A stretch of 64,000 nt of DNA from Candidatus Nitrospira neomarina (GCF_032051675.1 NZ_CP116968.1:496001-560000), one strand, 5' to 3'; shown: positions 52,999 to 61,821, counted from the stretch's first letter. The notes: a model not told the origin generated them from the letters alone. Translations and numbers: made by a program.

Positions 52999-53651
52999 CC
53001 ACTGCAGTTAACGCCCCTAACCGGAAAAATTTTCGGGAGCATCATCTTGGACACGTGCTTCTGGCTTGGTACGCGGTGTTTTGGATATTTCTCGCCATAG
53101 AACCGATCGACCGGCATGATTGGTTTCTCGAAAATATTTTAGCGATAGGACTGGTCATTGTCCTTGTCGCGACGTATCGATGGTATCCCTTATCGGATCT
53201 TTCCTATATTTTCCTCACAGTGTTTATGACCCTTCATGCCATCGGAGCCCATTATACCTATTCAAAAGTTCCTCTTGGATTTTGGATGCAGGATTGGTGG
53301 GGATTTGAGCGCAATCATTTTGACCGGATCGCACATTTTTCATTCGGGCTGCTCCTGGCCTACCCTTTAAGGGAATTATTCCTTCGCCGGGTCAATGTGC
53401 GTGGATTCTGGGCTTATTATCTTCCCATTAGCGGAATATTGGCCCTCAGTGGATGTTTCGAAATTATCGAATCGTGGGTGGCTCTCCTTGTTCGTCCGGA
53501 ATTGGGAGAGGCGTACCTTGGTACTCAGGGTGACGAATGGGATGCACAAAAAGATATGACTGTGGCGGTCCTCGGAGCATTTATCACCATCATGCTGACC
53601 TATGCACTTTCCAAGGTCGTCTCCCAAAAATCTCTTCAGGTTCCTCCCTAG
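52989..53651 (+). CDS. DUF2238 membrane protein, second of a tandem pair
   Basis: 220 residues, same family as the preceding protein and clearly a diverged duplicate (LHAIGAHYTYSKVPLG, RNHFDRIAHFSFGLLLAYPL, GDEWDAQKDMTVAVL). The matching conserved His, Asp and Trp residues suggest both copies keep function. A heterodimer is possible. Followed after 16 bases by a putative outer-membrane protein. Confidence 0.88.
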   Translation: MRLTTAVNAPNRKNFREHHLGHVLLAWYAVFWIFLAIEPIDRHDWFLENILAIGLVIVLVATYRWYPLSDLSYIFLTVFMTLHAIGAHYTYSKVPLGFWMQDWWGFERNHFDRIAHFSFGLLLAYPLRELFLRRVNVRGFWAYYLPISGILALSGCFEIIESWVALLVRPELGEAYLGTQGDEWDAQKDMTVAVLGAFITIMLTYALSKVVSQKSLQVPP

Positions 53652-53667
53652 CATTTGCTGATTTCCT

Positions 53668-55038
53668 ATGAACAACCTGTCCACCTTGGGCTCCATTCCG
53701 ATTCACGCTCAGAGGAATAGATTCAGCCGACCACGGTGGCGTGAGCGTGTCGTACGTTCAATCCCTGTTCATATTGGGCTGTTGGGTTTGGTGTTAAGTC
53801 TGATGGTGATTTCCCCTCGGTTCGCTTCGGGGGAAGAAACCGACACGCCGCTTGCCGGAGAACCCCATCAAGCGGAAATTTTTGGACAGGAAATTCATGT
53901 CCCTCCACGGGATCGCCGACATGTGACGGCGATAAATATCGGTATGAATTGGATTCCGGACGGACCCAAACGGTTAGAACTTCTTCCATTCGGCGCGTTG
54001 TTTGTCTGGCGCAATTGGGATGATGAAAACCAGCGATTTCGGGGGACCTTCTCAGGTGTATTCAATGACATCAACTATCAGCGTGGTCTGTCATCAACCA
54101 GCCCATGGTTTGCCGCCATGACCTTTGAAAATGTGATCATTCCATTCGGCCGATACGAATATGTAGAAGGACAGGCTATCAAGGACGTAGACCTGCAATG
54201 GAATTATTTCTTTGCGGGAATCGGTATCGGGTATCGCAGGCCATTATCCCCGGGAGGGCAGGATAATGCAGCCGAATTTTCTTTAACGTATGAACCCGGT
54301 TACCGTTGGTTCGATCGCAGTTCAAAGACGTCCAATAATTTCATTGTGCCCCAAAATACATACGAAGGCCGAGTCCATGCCCGGCTTCGGATAGATAAAT
54401 TTGAACGAAATCTTATGGAATTGCTTCATCACGGATTCGCTTTTGGAGGTGATGCCCTCTATGGACATCGTGCCCGTTGGCGTCAGTGGGGAGATCCGGA
54501 ATTCGAGACCCCGGATAACCATGATGACCACACATTTATGCTTGCCAGCTTCTATGCCGCCTTGGCGGGGAAAATCCCTTTGGTCCCGTCAGAGCGGCAC
54601 AGATTGATTGTCACGATGTATGGAGGAATCGGCAAGAACCTTGACCGGTTTTCCACCTTCCGGTTGCCTGGGCGTCCCACGGGGTATGAATGGGAGGCGC
54701 TCTCCCGTCCTCTCATTCCGGGAGTGGCCTTCAATGAATTGTTTCCGCGGAAGTACGCGATTGCCAATTTCACCTACCGGTATGAGGCGCTCTTTTTCTT
54801 GTATCCGTATATTCGGGGAACCTGGTCGGCGATCGAACGAGCCCGTTTCAACGATAATGGTTCTCTTCGCTATCAGGTAGATATGCTGCCGGCCGTGGGA
54901 GGTGGAATTGTCAGCGGGGCTCCATGGGGTTCACAGATAGAAATTAATTATAGTTATAACTTTGGCATATACCGTGATCGCCATGGGCCGAAACTGGGAG
55001 GGAATAGTGTCGTAGTGTTCTGGTCAAAGCTTCTTTAA
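53668..55038 (+). CDS. putative outer-membrane beta-barrel protein
   Basis: 456 residues. A long N-terminal region with hydrophobic helix VHIGLLGLVLSLMVISPRFA (signal-like, near 33-52), then beta-strand-rich sequence with alternating hydrophobic and aromatic residues (NYFFAGIGIGYRRPLSP, EFSLTYEPGYRWF, IANFTYRYEALFFLY). The last strand ends VVVFWSKLL, like many barrel C-termini. No named family recognised. It follows the DUF2238 pair and may be cotranscribed. The start ATG lacks a strong ribosome site; the true start may lie further in. Confidence 0.6.
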   Translation: MNNLSTLGSIPIHAQRNRFSRPRWRERVVRSIPVHIGLLGLVLSLMVISPRFASGEETDTPLAGEPHQAEIFGQEIHVPPRDRRHVTAINIGMNWIPDGPKRLELLPFGALFVWRNWDDENQRFRGTFSGVFNDINYQRGLSSTSPWFAAMTFENVIIPFGRYEYVEGQAIKDVDLQWNYFFAGIGIGYRRPLSPGGQDNAAEFSLTYEPGYRWFDRSSKTSNNFIVPQNTYEGRVHARLRIDKFERNLMELLHHGFAFGGDALYGHRARWRQWGDPEFETPDNHDDHTFMLASFYAALAGKIPLVPSERHRLIVTMYGGIGKNLDRFSTFRLPGRPTGYEWEALSRPLIPGVAFNELFPRKYAIANFTYRYEALFFLYPYIRGTWSAIERARFNDNGSLRYQVDMLPAVGGGIVSGAPWGSQIEINYSYNFGIYRDRHGPKLGGNSVVVFWSKLL

Positions 55039-55120
55039 CACGAAGCGAAATTCTCCCGCATCCGATTTTTTCATGAATCAGGATGAGGATCTTTCCCTTC
55101 TCTTTTTTCCTTCGATACGG

Positions 55121-55324
55121 TTAGTTCCGTTCTTGCGTAGGGACCTGTGGATCGATATGCATTTCTGTTTGAACCACTCCATAGAAGATCGTTGCGAGGG
55201 ACAGAATCAACAAAAAATAAAAGGCCACACGCGCCGGTCCCACAACAGGGGTTGTAAAAGCTCCAAATCCAATTAACGCACAAATTCCGGCAATGATGAG
55301 TAATATGAAACCGATGGTGAGCAT
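55121..55324 (-). CDS. small two-helix membrane protein
   Basis: 67 residues from an ATG preceded by GGAGG. Two membrane helices (MLTIGFILLIIAGICALIGF, VAFYFLLILSLATIFYGVVQ) with a Pro/Val loop. General build like DUF1328 or Pmp3-type small stress membrane proteins, though the sequence does not match closely. Function unknown. Confidence 0.7.
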   Translation of the reverse strand: MLTIGFILLIIAGICALIGFGAFTTPVVGPARVAFYFLLILSLATIFYGVVQTEMHIDPQVPTQERN

Positions 55325-55437
55325 TGGTACCTCCTTTTTCAGTAGGCAAAGAGCCGACATTTTTCGAAAATAATTATTTCCGCCACGGGTTTCTCTGCCC
55401 GGCCTTTCGGAAGACCCAGACGCCTATTCAGCACCTT

Positions 55438-55737
55438 CTATTTCTCTTTGAAGAACCTCAGCCGTATGGAGAGCGTTCCGTCGGTGGTTTGCACGATTTG
55501 TTCGCGACAACTGAATCCATCGGCAACGACTAATTCTTTTTTTGCCGCCGCCTCCCAAATTTTCGGAGGAAGAATTTGTTCTCTATCTCCGGCCCGGGTT
55601 CCTATCCGCAACACCACCAGCGTTGTAGAATCCCACGTATACGTTCCATCCGATTCTGACATGTCAGTGGGAATTTTATAGGCCGAGACCTCATAGCGAT
55701 CAATCCTGGTTTCAGCCTGCGGCAGAGACATCACCAT
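55438..55737 (-). pseudogene. chimeric relic: enolase-superfamily head joined to FAD-oxidase/Fe-S oxidoreductase tail
   Basis: 99 residues in one frame. Residues about 10-48 (IDRYEVSAYKIPTDMSESDG, WDSTTLVVLRI) are the N-terminal capping strand of mandelate-racemase/enolase proteins. Residues about 52-88 (PPKIWEAAAKKELVVADGFS, CREQIVQTTDG) match the C-terminal VADGFSCREQI segment of FAD-linked oxidase/CCG Fe-S oxidoreductases. The middle of both genes, including every catalytic residue, is missing. Best explained by a deletion that fused two neighbouring genes. Not expected to be active. Confidence 0.65.
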
Positions 55738-56280
55738 TCCACCAACGCGTCAACGTATCCGGCAGATGCACCGAGTCCGGTGGAGGGACAACATGAATCA
55801 TACAATCCAATCTTCCACCTTGGATATCCTCACTGACTTTTTTCAACACCGTTACCATTCACATGCTCCTTTTCACCGGCCTCATCGTATCCACAAGTCA
55901 CACGGTCTTGTCTTTTCCTTTCAACGAATTGGTACGCAAGAGAAATGGCCGGCCCCATTGCACACGAAGAGAGAATGGTGTTGGTGTCTTCGATGTTTTC
56001 ATTCATCCACTCCATCTCTGTAATTATCGTAAGAGGAGACATACAGCCGATACATCGCAAATCGGATTCCTTGAGAATGAACCCTTCATGGAATTTTTCA
56101 ACACCATTAAAATTCCTTTACCCATCCCTCATAAACACTGACCTTTTTTCAATAACCGTACAAGGGGACATAACCCTTGGCGCGGAGAAGAAAGGAGAGA
56201 GGAACAAAATCTTGGACCTATTATTTCTGAAGCGTCGCTAGCGTCCCCTTCTCGAGGCTACGGATTTCTCCACCATTCCA
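55738..56280. other. 543-base gap with imperfect repeats
   Basis: No gene supported. Similar pieces recur: CTGACTTTTTTCAACACCG (about 55832) and CTGACCTTTTTTCAATAACC (about 56138), and GAGGAGACATA (about 56033) against AAGGGGACATA (about 56161). Coding-like fragments near 55740-55800 on the minus strand may be further remains of the genes broken at 55438. Confidence 0.3.
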
Positions 56281-58032
56281 TTACACGAGTTCCCGTACCC
56301 GATCTGACAAGGCCGTCATAGCAATTTTCACCCGGTTCGGTTCGCCTCTTGCCAACGATTCTGCAAATTTGGCGGCTTGGCTCATCGTAATGTTGGCCGG
56401 CATCGGAGGCTCAAACGGATCCACGATGGCCTGTACCAATACCGGTCCCGGCGTTTGGAAGGCCTGGTCGATGATGGAACCACAATCCGCAGGATCGTCG
56501 ACGGTCAGTCCGGTTCCTCCGCATGCCTGAGCCACGAGGGCAAAGTCGATGGGATGCAATTCGCATCCGTATTCGGGATTTCCCAGAAACACCATCTGTT
56601 CCCATTTAATCTGGCCGAGCGTATTGTTTTTGATGACGAACACTTTCACGGGCAATTGATATTTGACACAGGTGGCGAATTCAGCCATAAGCATCGAAAA
56701 TCCCCCATCTCCCACAAAGGCGATACATTGACGATCCGGATAGGCGATTTGGGCCGCAATGGCATAGGGTAACCCGCAGGCCATGGAGGCCAGAGTGCCG
56801 GATACCGTGTGTTTCTGCCCTCGTTTGGCCGGAATTTGTCTAGCCCACCAGGTCGTGATCGTTCCCGAATCACAGGAAACGATGGCGTGGTCGGAAAGGC
56901 GTTTGCCGAGTTCCCAGGCCACCACCTGGGGTTTCATGGGTTTGTCTTTTCGGGTTCCCCGTTCTTCCATCAATGTCCGCCATTTGGCCATTGCCGTTTG
57001 TGCCCGTTCCAAAAATTTCCGGTGTTTATTCCGTTGCAACATCGGCGATAGCTCTTGGAGGGTTCTTCTGCAGTCGCCAACTAAACCGACTTCCACCGGG
57101 TACCGCAGTCCGATTCGCGCCGGATCAAGATCGATTTGAACGGCCCGGGCCTGTCCGGGTTTGGGATAAAATTCCATATAGGGAAACGACGTGCCGATGA
57201 GAAGGAGGGTATCGCAATCCTCCAAAGCCTCTTGAGAGGGCGCGGTCCCCAACAATCCAATGCCTCCTGTTGTATAGGGACTATCGTCAGGCACTGACGC
57301 TTTTCCCAATAACGGTTTAATAATGGGCGCTCCCAGCATTTCTGCAATGTGTTCCAGTTCATCGGTTGCTTTCAAGGCTCCAGCCCCGGCCATAATGGCA
57401 ATACGTTTTCCCTCATTCAGCACGTTGGCGGCCTGTTGCAAATCTGCTGCATTGGGTAATCGCGCGCCACGGGAAAAGATTTCTACCGAATGGTGGGGAA
57501 TATTGCGTTTGGAATAGCCTTTATCTGCTTTTGTTTCTTGCAGATCGACGGGAAAATTAATGTGAGCAACTCCGCGATAGCTCAACGCGGTCCGACAGGC
57601 TAAGTCGACCACATTCTCGACATGTGTCGCACTCATGATTCGGGTGTTATAGACCACGACATCTTCAAAGACTCTGGTAAGATTCACATCCTGTTGGGCA
57701 TGGGTATCGATCAAATCGTGAAAATGATGACCGGTAATGGCCAGTACCGGTTGTTTCTCCATTTTGGCATCATACAAACCATTCAGAAGATGAAGCCCTC
57801 CAGGCCCTGAGGTGGCCAGGCACACGCCAAGCTTCCCCGTGTATTTTGCATACCCGCAGGCCATCCAGGCTGCGGACTCTTCGTGGCGAACCTGGATGAA
57901 TCGTATTGTATCCTTTCGTTGACGCAGGGCTTCCATAATCCCATTAATGCCATCTCCGGGAAGACCGAATATGACTTCCACGCCCCAATTTTGAAGCTTC
58001 TCTATCAACACGTCCGCGGCGGTTTTTGGCAT
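56281..58032 (-). CDS. TPP-dependent enzyme, pyruvate oxidase/dehydrogenase (quinone)-like
   Basis: 583 residues. N-terminal TPP pyrimidine domain with catalytic Glu in FIQVRHEESAAWMACGYA near 50; central FAD/ADP-type domain about 190-330; C-terminal TPP pyrophosphate domain with AFVGDGGFSMLMAEFATC near 440 and VIKNNTLGQIKW (GDG...NN motif). Length and pattern match PoxB-like pyruvate oxidases rather than acetolactate synthase. Probably turns pyruvate into acetate and CO2 with electrons to quinone. GAGAGGAA before ATG. Single gene. Confidence 0.88.
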   Translation of the reverse strand: MPKTAADVLIEKLQNWGVEVIFGLPGDGINGIMEALRQRKDTIRFIQVRHEESAAWMACGYAKYTGKLGVCLATSGPGGLHLLNGLYDAKMEKQPVLAITGHHFHDLIDTHAQQDVNLTRVFEDVVVYNTRIMSATHVENVVDLACRTALSYRGVAHINFPVDLQETKADKGYSKRNIPHHSVEIFSRGARLPNAADLQQAANVLNEGKRIAIMAGAGALKATDELEHIAEMLGAPIIKPLLGKASVPDDSPYTTGGIGLLGTAPSQEALEDCDTLLLIGTSFPYMEFYPKPGQARAVQIDLDPARIGLRYPVEVGLVGDCRRTLQELSPMLQRNKHRKFLERAQTAMAKWRTLMEERGTRKDKPMKPQVVAWELGKRLSDHAIVSCDSGTITTWWARQIPAKRGQKHTVSGTLASMACGLPYAIAAQIAYPDRQCIAFVGDGGFSMLMAEFATCVKYQLPVKVFVIKNNTLGQIKWEQMVFLGNPEYGCELHPIDFALVAQACGGTGLTVDDPADCGSIIDQAFQTPGPVLVQAIVDPFEPPMPANITMSQAAKFAESLARGEPNRVKIAMTALSDRVRELV

Positions 58033-58086
58033 GTTCTGAGTTCCTCTCTTGTTTACTCAAGGTGGAAAACCCTGGTATGTGCGTCT

Positions 58087-58467
58087 TTATGAATGGTCCG
58101 TATAGGCGATGGTAGACATGAGAGCATTCTCGGCCTGTCGGGAATCCAGCCTGGTGTGTTGCACCACAATCGGCACATCGGACTCGAACAAGCTTGCGAA
58201 ATCTGTATCCCTGGGTATGGGTTCAGGGTCCCTCAAATCATTAAAACGAACATGACTCGTTCGACGAGGGGGGACGGTGATATGGTAAGGCCCCGCCGGG
58301 TCACGGTCCGCATAAAAAATGGTGACAACCACGTGCGCCGGATCATTGGAGACGTTCAACAGGCATGCAGTTTCATGACTCGTCATCTGCGGCTCAGGTC
58401 CATGGCTTCCCGCAGGAATATACCCTTCCGGAATGGCCCATCGTTTGGCCCCCATTGGTGGATTCAT
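58087..58467 (-). CDS. Anabaena sensory-rhodopsin-transducer-like protein (ASRT family)
   Basis: 126 residues. KRWAIPEGYIPAGSHGPEPQ, ETACLLNVSNDPAHVVVTIF, YADRDPAGPYHITVPPRRTS, HVRFNDLRDPEPIPRDTDFA cover most of the ASRT domain, a small soluble beta-sandwich that in Anabaena works with a sensory rhodopsin and binds DNA. No rhodopsin gene is in the window; most ASRT homologues lack one and may bind carbohydrate or DNA. Start 58467 overlaps the stop of the small gene upstream (ATGA), so it is translated with it. Confidence 0.85.
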   Translation of the reverse strand: MNPPMGAKRWAIPEGYIPAGSHGPEPQMTSHETACLLNVSNDPAHVVVTIFYADRDPAGPYHITVPPRRTSHVRFNDLRDPEPIPRDTDFASLFESDVPIVVQHTRLDSRQAENALMSTIAYTDHS

Positions 58468-58643
58468 GAACTCATTCCCTCTTCTGGTGAAGTTCCTTGA
58501 GCTTTTCCAATCTGACCTTGCCGATGGCGACGCTCCCATTCCCTATCCAATGCGGCTTCAAGAAGGTAGGGAGGCAAAGACTGATCGATCTCCCCGGAAG
58601 AGGGTAACCCCTGTGAATCAATGTTGTTCGCTTGTTCATTCAT
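58464..58643 (-). CDS. small hypothetical gene coupled to the ASRT gene
   Basis: 59 residues on the minus strand: MNEQANNIDSQGLPSSGEID, then LPPYLLEAALDREWERRHRQ and a polar end. ATG at 58641-58643 is preceded by AAGGAA at normal spacing; its TGA overlaps the ASRT ATG. The C-terminal half is a charged amphipathic helix. No known family. The coupling suggests it acts with the transducer-like protein, for example as partner or regulator (inference). Confidence 0.6.
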   Translation of the reverse strand: MNEQANNIDSQGLPSSGEIDQSLPPYLLEAALDREWERRHRQGQIGKAQGTSPEEGMSS

Positions 58644-58698
58644 ACAGAGATTCCTTTCCTTTTACCTGTAACAGATGAATGAGAATCATTCATGTCCA

Positions 58699-59832
58699 TC
58701 ATGATCCTGAGGGACTCTGAGCGTGGATAAGTCGGGGCTTTCTAACCGGCGGACGGCGAAGTTTTTGCCGAAGGGTTGGACGGCGTTTCCGCTCGACTCC
58801 TTTGACCGGGACCGGTTGGCCCTTCTGGGCTGAACGGTACAGAGCTTCAATAATGCGGACATCATGGAGGCCCTCATCGCCTGCCGGTTCCGGAACCGTA
58901 TCCTTCAAAATGCTATCCGAAAATTTTAAAAGTTGTGGAGCAAATTGATCACGTTTAGAGAATGTGTGCTTTTTCTCTTTCCCGTTCACCGTAAGGTATT
59001 GAGTAATGGGCTCGACATATTCGTAGGCCGAGGTCACCCGCAGTTGTCCCTTTGTACCCACAATCCGAAACTCGGAAACGTCGGCGGCCCCGAAACTACA
59101 GATAAAAGTAGCCAACCGGTCATCAGGGAATCGGAGCGTAACGGCGCTCATTTCTTCGACTTCTTCAAATTGGTCCGTCCCTTTTCCTGCCGTACTGGCA
59201 AACACCTCAAGGGGTTCCGCATGAAAAAGATTTCTGGCGGCATTCAAACAATAAATGCCGATATCCCACAGCGTGCCTCCACCGGTCTCTTCCCGTAACC
59301 GGATATTCTGTTTATCTTTGACCGGGAGACTAAATGCCGATTGGAAATACCGGGGCGTGCCAATTTTCCCTGATTGAACCATGTGTATGGCCCGAAGATT
59401 GGCTTCTTCAAAATGCAGCCGATAGGCCACCATCAATTTGACACCATGATGGTCCGCTGTGCGAATCATGATTTCACATTCCTTGACTGATAAGGCCATG
59501 GGCTTTTCACACAACACGTGAACGCCCGTTTTGGCAGCTCTGACGGTATATTCGCAATGCAAATGATTGGGAAGCGCGATATACACGGCATCAATTTCTT
59601 CCTTTTCCAGACATTCTTCATACTGGTCATACGAATAGAGACCGCTGATGCCGTATTTTGCTCCCAATTGCTTTAATTTTTTGGGATCATCGGAAATTAA
59701 TGCTGCTAATTGGGAGTTTTTTTTCGCATGTGCAAATGCCGGAAGTACGGCGACCTGAGCGATATAGCCGAGCCCCACCACCGCGTAGCGTATTTTCTTA
59801 GAGCCAGATGTTCTATTGGGCGAACGTGCCAT
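58699..59832 (-). CDS. Gfo/Idh/MocA family oxidoreductase
   Basis: 377 residues. Rossmann start YAVVGLGYIAQVAVLPAFAH near 16, dehydrogenase signature IALPNHLHCEYTVRAAKTGV and HVLCEKPMALS near 110, C-terminal beta domain (GGTLWDIGIYCLNAARNLFH). The conserved EKP Lys is present. The extra C-terminal 40 residues are basic (RKRRPTLRQKLRRPPVRK). NAD(P)-dependent sugar or sugar-like substrate; glucose-fructose oxidoreductase-like. Start 59832 follows AGGAGAT. Confidence 0.9.
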   Translation of the reverse strand: MARSPNRTSGSKKIRYAVVGLGYIAQVAVLPAFAHAKKNSQLAALISDDPKKLKQLGAKYGISGLYSYDQYEECLEKEEIDAVYIALPNHLHCEYTVRAAKTGVHVLCEKPMALSVKECEIMIRTADHHGVKLMVAYRLHFEEANLRAIHMVQSGKIGTPRYFQSAFSLPVKDKQNIRLREETGGGTLWDIGIYCLNAARNLFHAEPLEVFASTAGKGTDQFEEVEEMSAVTLRFPDDRLATFICSFGAADVSEFRIVGTKGQLRVTSAYEYVEPITQYLTVNGKEKKHTFSKRDQFAPQLLKFSDSILKDTVPEPAGDEGLHDVRIIEALYRSAQKGQPVPVKGVERKRRPTLRQKLRRPPVRKPRLIHAQSPSGS

Positions 59833-60021
59833 CCTGGGATCTCCTTGGAATCGTGTCAAAAGAGTAAGACCGAATAATTATTTACAGCTTGTATCAGCGT
59901 TTGAATCGAAAATGAACTGGAAAGAACCCTGGTTCCAAAAAATATCAGTCAGGCTTTAACACTCAGATCTTGAAGAGTTTCTAAAAAGAGGAGGAGGACA
60001 GGGAAGGGCGAAACGAAATCA

Positions 60022-60054
60022 AACGGGAAAAAGCCCGGAAGGCTTTTTCCCGTT
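60022..60054 (-). terminator. strong hairpin terminator after the PRC-barrel gene
   Basis: AACGGGAAAAAGCC (60022-60035) pairs perfectly with 60041-60054; loop CGGAA. A-run in the left arm means a T-run on the minus strand. Placed 19 bases past the stop of the gene at 60073. Confidence 0.8.
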
Positions 60055-60072
60055 AATAGACATGGAGAAATA

Positions 60073-60873
60073 TTATTTATTTCCGGACGATGTCTTGCTA
60101 TGGATTCCACTCCCTGTGTCCCATTTGGGAGTGCCGTCATCCTTCCGCACTGCCAGGACTTTTCCATTTCCCTTCAGGGTAACTTGAGAGGCGATGACCA
60201 GACTTTCCCCCTCCCGCATGATCCGTGATCCGGTCACTTCGACCTTATCGCCTTCCTTGATCTCGATCCCCTGCTCCTTGAGATAGTTATCAGGCGCGAC
60301 ACGAACCCGTTCGGTCCCGGATGGCGTTTTGACGTCCAACACTATCAAACTATCGGTCGTAGTCACTCCGGGCTCCAACATATCGTGATCCACATTTTCC
60401 ACAGTCCCCTCTACCGTTTCGACGGTTGCAGGATTGAAATCCTTAATCTGGGCCGTAGCCGCTTGCTGGTGGCCCATGAAGGCGTGGTCTTTAGGCGTTC
60501 GTTTTTCGCCAATGGGAGCTTCGGCTACCTGAACCAACATCTTCTCATCCTGTTTGGTCAGTTTCACCTCTGACCAAGGGATCGAATAATTTTCAGACCC
60601 GATCCCAAGAGTGCCACCGAATGTGCCACCATACGAGAGAACTATGTAGGATATTTGCCCTGTGGTTTGATCAATCAGTAAATCTTTGACCGTCCCGAGT
60701 TCTTTGCCGGCCTTGTCAATGACCGTATTCCCGATAAGGGTATTGGCATTGAGAAGAAGTTCCTTGGATGGTTGGCCTGACTCGCTAAGGGCTAAGGACA
60801 TGCCTCCTCCTATGAGTGCAAAGGCTAATGCCATTCCGAGTGTGCCGCTGTTTTTGCGCCTTGTGTTCATCAT
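60073..60873 (-). CDS. exported PRC-barrel protein with OB-like tail
   Basis: 266 residues. Signal-like head TLGMALAFALIGGGMSLALS near 11-30. PRC-barrel about 40-115 (LIGNTVIDKAGKELGTVKDL, LIDQTTGQISYIVLSYG, YSIPWSEVKL). C-terminal part about 148-245 (VETVEGTVENVDHD, RVAPDNYLKEQGIEIKEGDK) is a beta-rich module like those at 6639, 18847 and 29683. AAAGG precedes the ATG pair. Periplasmic. A shortened relative is encoded at 60964. Function unknown. Confidence 0.78.
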   Translation of the reverse strand: MMNTRRKNSGTLGMALAFALIGGGMSLALSESGQPSKELLLNANTLIGNTVIDKAGKELGTVKDLLIDQTTGQISYIVLSYGGTFGGTLGIGSENYSIPWSEVKLTKQDEKMLVQVAEAPIGEKRTPKDHAFMGHQQAATAQIKDFNPATVETVEGTVENVDHDMLEPGVTTTDSLIVLDVKTPSGTERVRVAPDNYLKEQGIEIKEGDKVEVTGSRIMREGESLVIASQVTLKGNGKVLAVRKDDGTPKWDTGSGIHSKTSSGNK

Positions 60874-60909
60874 GATACCTTTCCTTTTGTGAAAGTGGTT
60901 AACCGATGG

Positions 60910-60949
60910 TGCTTGGGATTTGTCCTCTTTGCTTGGGATTTGTCCTCTT
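60910..60949. repeat. 20-base tandem duplication before the PRC-barrel gene
   Basis: tgcttgggatttgtcctctt occurs twice head to tail (60910-60929 and 60930-60949), 37 bases upstream of the start of the minus-strand gene. Could double a promoter or operator element or be a simple slippage product. Confidence 0.85.
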
Positions 60950-60963
60950 CATCTCTTTTATGA

Positions 60964-61200
60964 TTAAGGTACCGATTTTCGATGGGATACCACCTGTTTT
61001 TGAAAGTGTTCAGTAATGGGAAACGATATATAGGAAATTTGTCCGGGGTTCTGATCTCTCAACAATTCATGAACCGTTACCATTTCCTTCACCGGACTTG
61101 TCGTGTCAAAAGCAGTAAGAAGCATCACGAACCCCCCTCCCGCTAGGCTCAAGGTTAAAGCCAGTCCGATAAATTCTTTGATGGTGATGAGTGAGTTCAT
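60964..61200 (-). CDS. shortened PRC-barrel-type exported protein
   Basis: 78 residues. Signal-like FIGLALTLSLAGGGFVMLLT, then KEMVTVHELLRDQNPGQISY then ISFPITEHFQ. Compare the full gene at 60073 (KDLLIDQTTGQISYIVLSYG): the same order is kept but the barrel is cut to about one third, with a deletion around the first strands. Either a degenerate duplicate or a minimal paralogue. Start at 61200 follows CAAGGAAC. Confidence 0.5.
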   Translation of the reverse strand: MNSLITIKEFIGLALTLSLAGGGFVMLLTAFDTTSPVKEMVTVHELLRDQNPGQISYISFPITEHFQKQVVSHRKSVP

Positions 61201-61446
61201 GGAAGTGTTCCTTGGGGTTAAATAGAATTTTTCTTAGTTTCATTGAAGTCTTGTTCAGATTGTAGAGAAACTGAAAAAAAATGGGCCTGAGTAAAACCCT
61301 TGCATGTAAGGGCCTGTCCCCTTAAGGATTTGCCCCGATTATAAATTTAATGCGATTTTCCAGGGTTCTTGTCAGATGCTTTTGATCTGTATGCGGGGGA
61401 TAATGATGAAAAAGAGACAAGAAAAATAAAAAAAAGAGGTGAAAAA

Positions 61447-61821
61447 ATGAAACGACCAAAAGTGGATATGTGGTCAGTGGTGCTGGGAATCTTTGTGATT
61501 CTTCTGATGAATGCCTCTCATCTCCCCATGGGGGTGTCGGGATCAGGTGTCCCGAAACCGGCAATTTCATCTGAAACAATCGAGCAGGATCCAACGGGCT
61601 TGAATAAGGAACCTCGGAAGACACAGCCGGTTATTCCTCCGAATGATTCGGAGATGGTGGTGGAGCCGGATATTCCGCCTAATCCGGAGGCGGTGGTGAC
61701 TCCCCCGGTGGTGGATCCGGAGATGGCGGTGGATCCAACAACCCGACAGCCTATGACCGAAGAAAAACTGGAACGATTGACTCCGGAAGAACTGGAAAAA
61801 AGCCCTTCCGATGAGAAATAA
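61447..61821 (+). CDS. exported or anchored Pro/Glu-rich hypothetical protein
   Basis: 124 residues. N-terminal helix VDMWSVVLGIFVILLMNASH (signal or anchor), then a Pro/Val/Glu/Asp-rich region with repeats (VVEPDIPPNPEAVVTPPVVD), and a charged end (EEKLERLTPEELEKSPSDEK). Start 61447 follows AGAGGTG; the frame is open upstream from 61369. No family known. Looks like an extended periplasmic spacer protein. Confidence 0.6.
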   Translation: MKRPKVDMWSVVLGIFVILLMNASHLPMGVSGSGVPKPAISSETIEQDPTGLNKEPRKTQPVIPPNDSEMVVEPDIPPNPEAVVTPPVVDPEMAVDPTTRQPMTEEKLERLTPEELEKSPSDEK

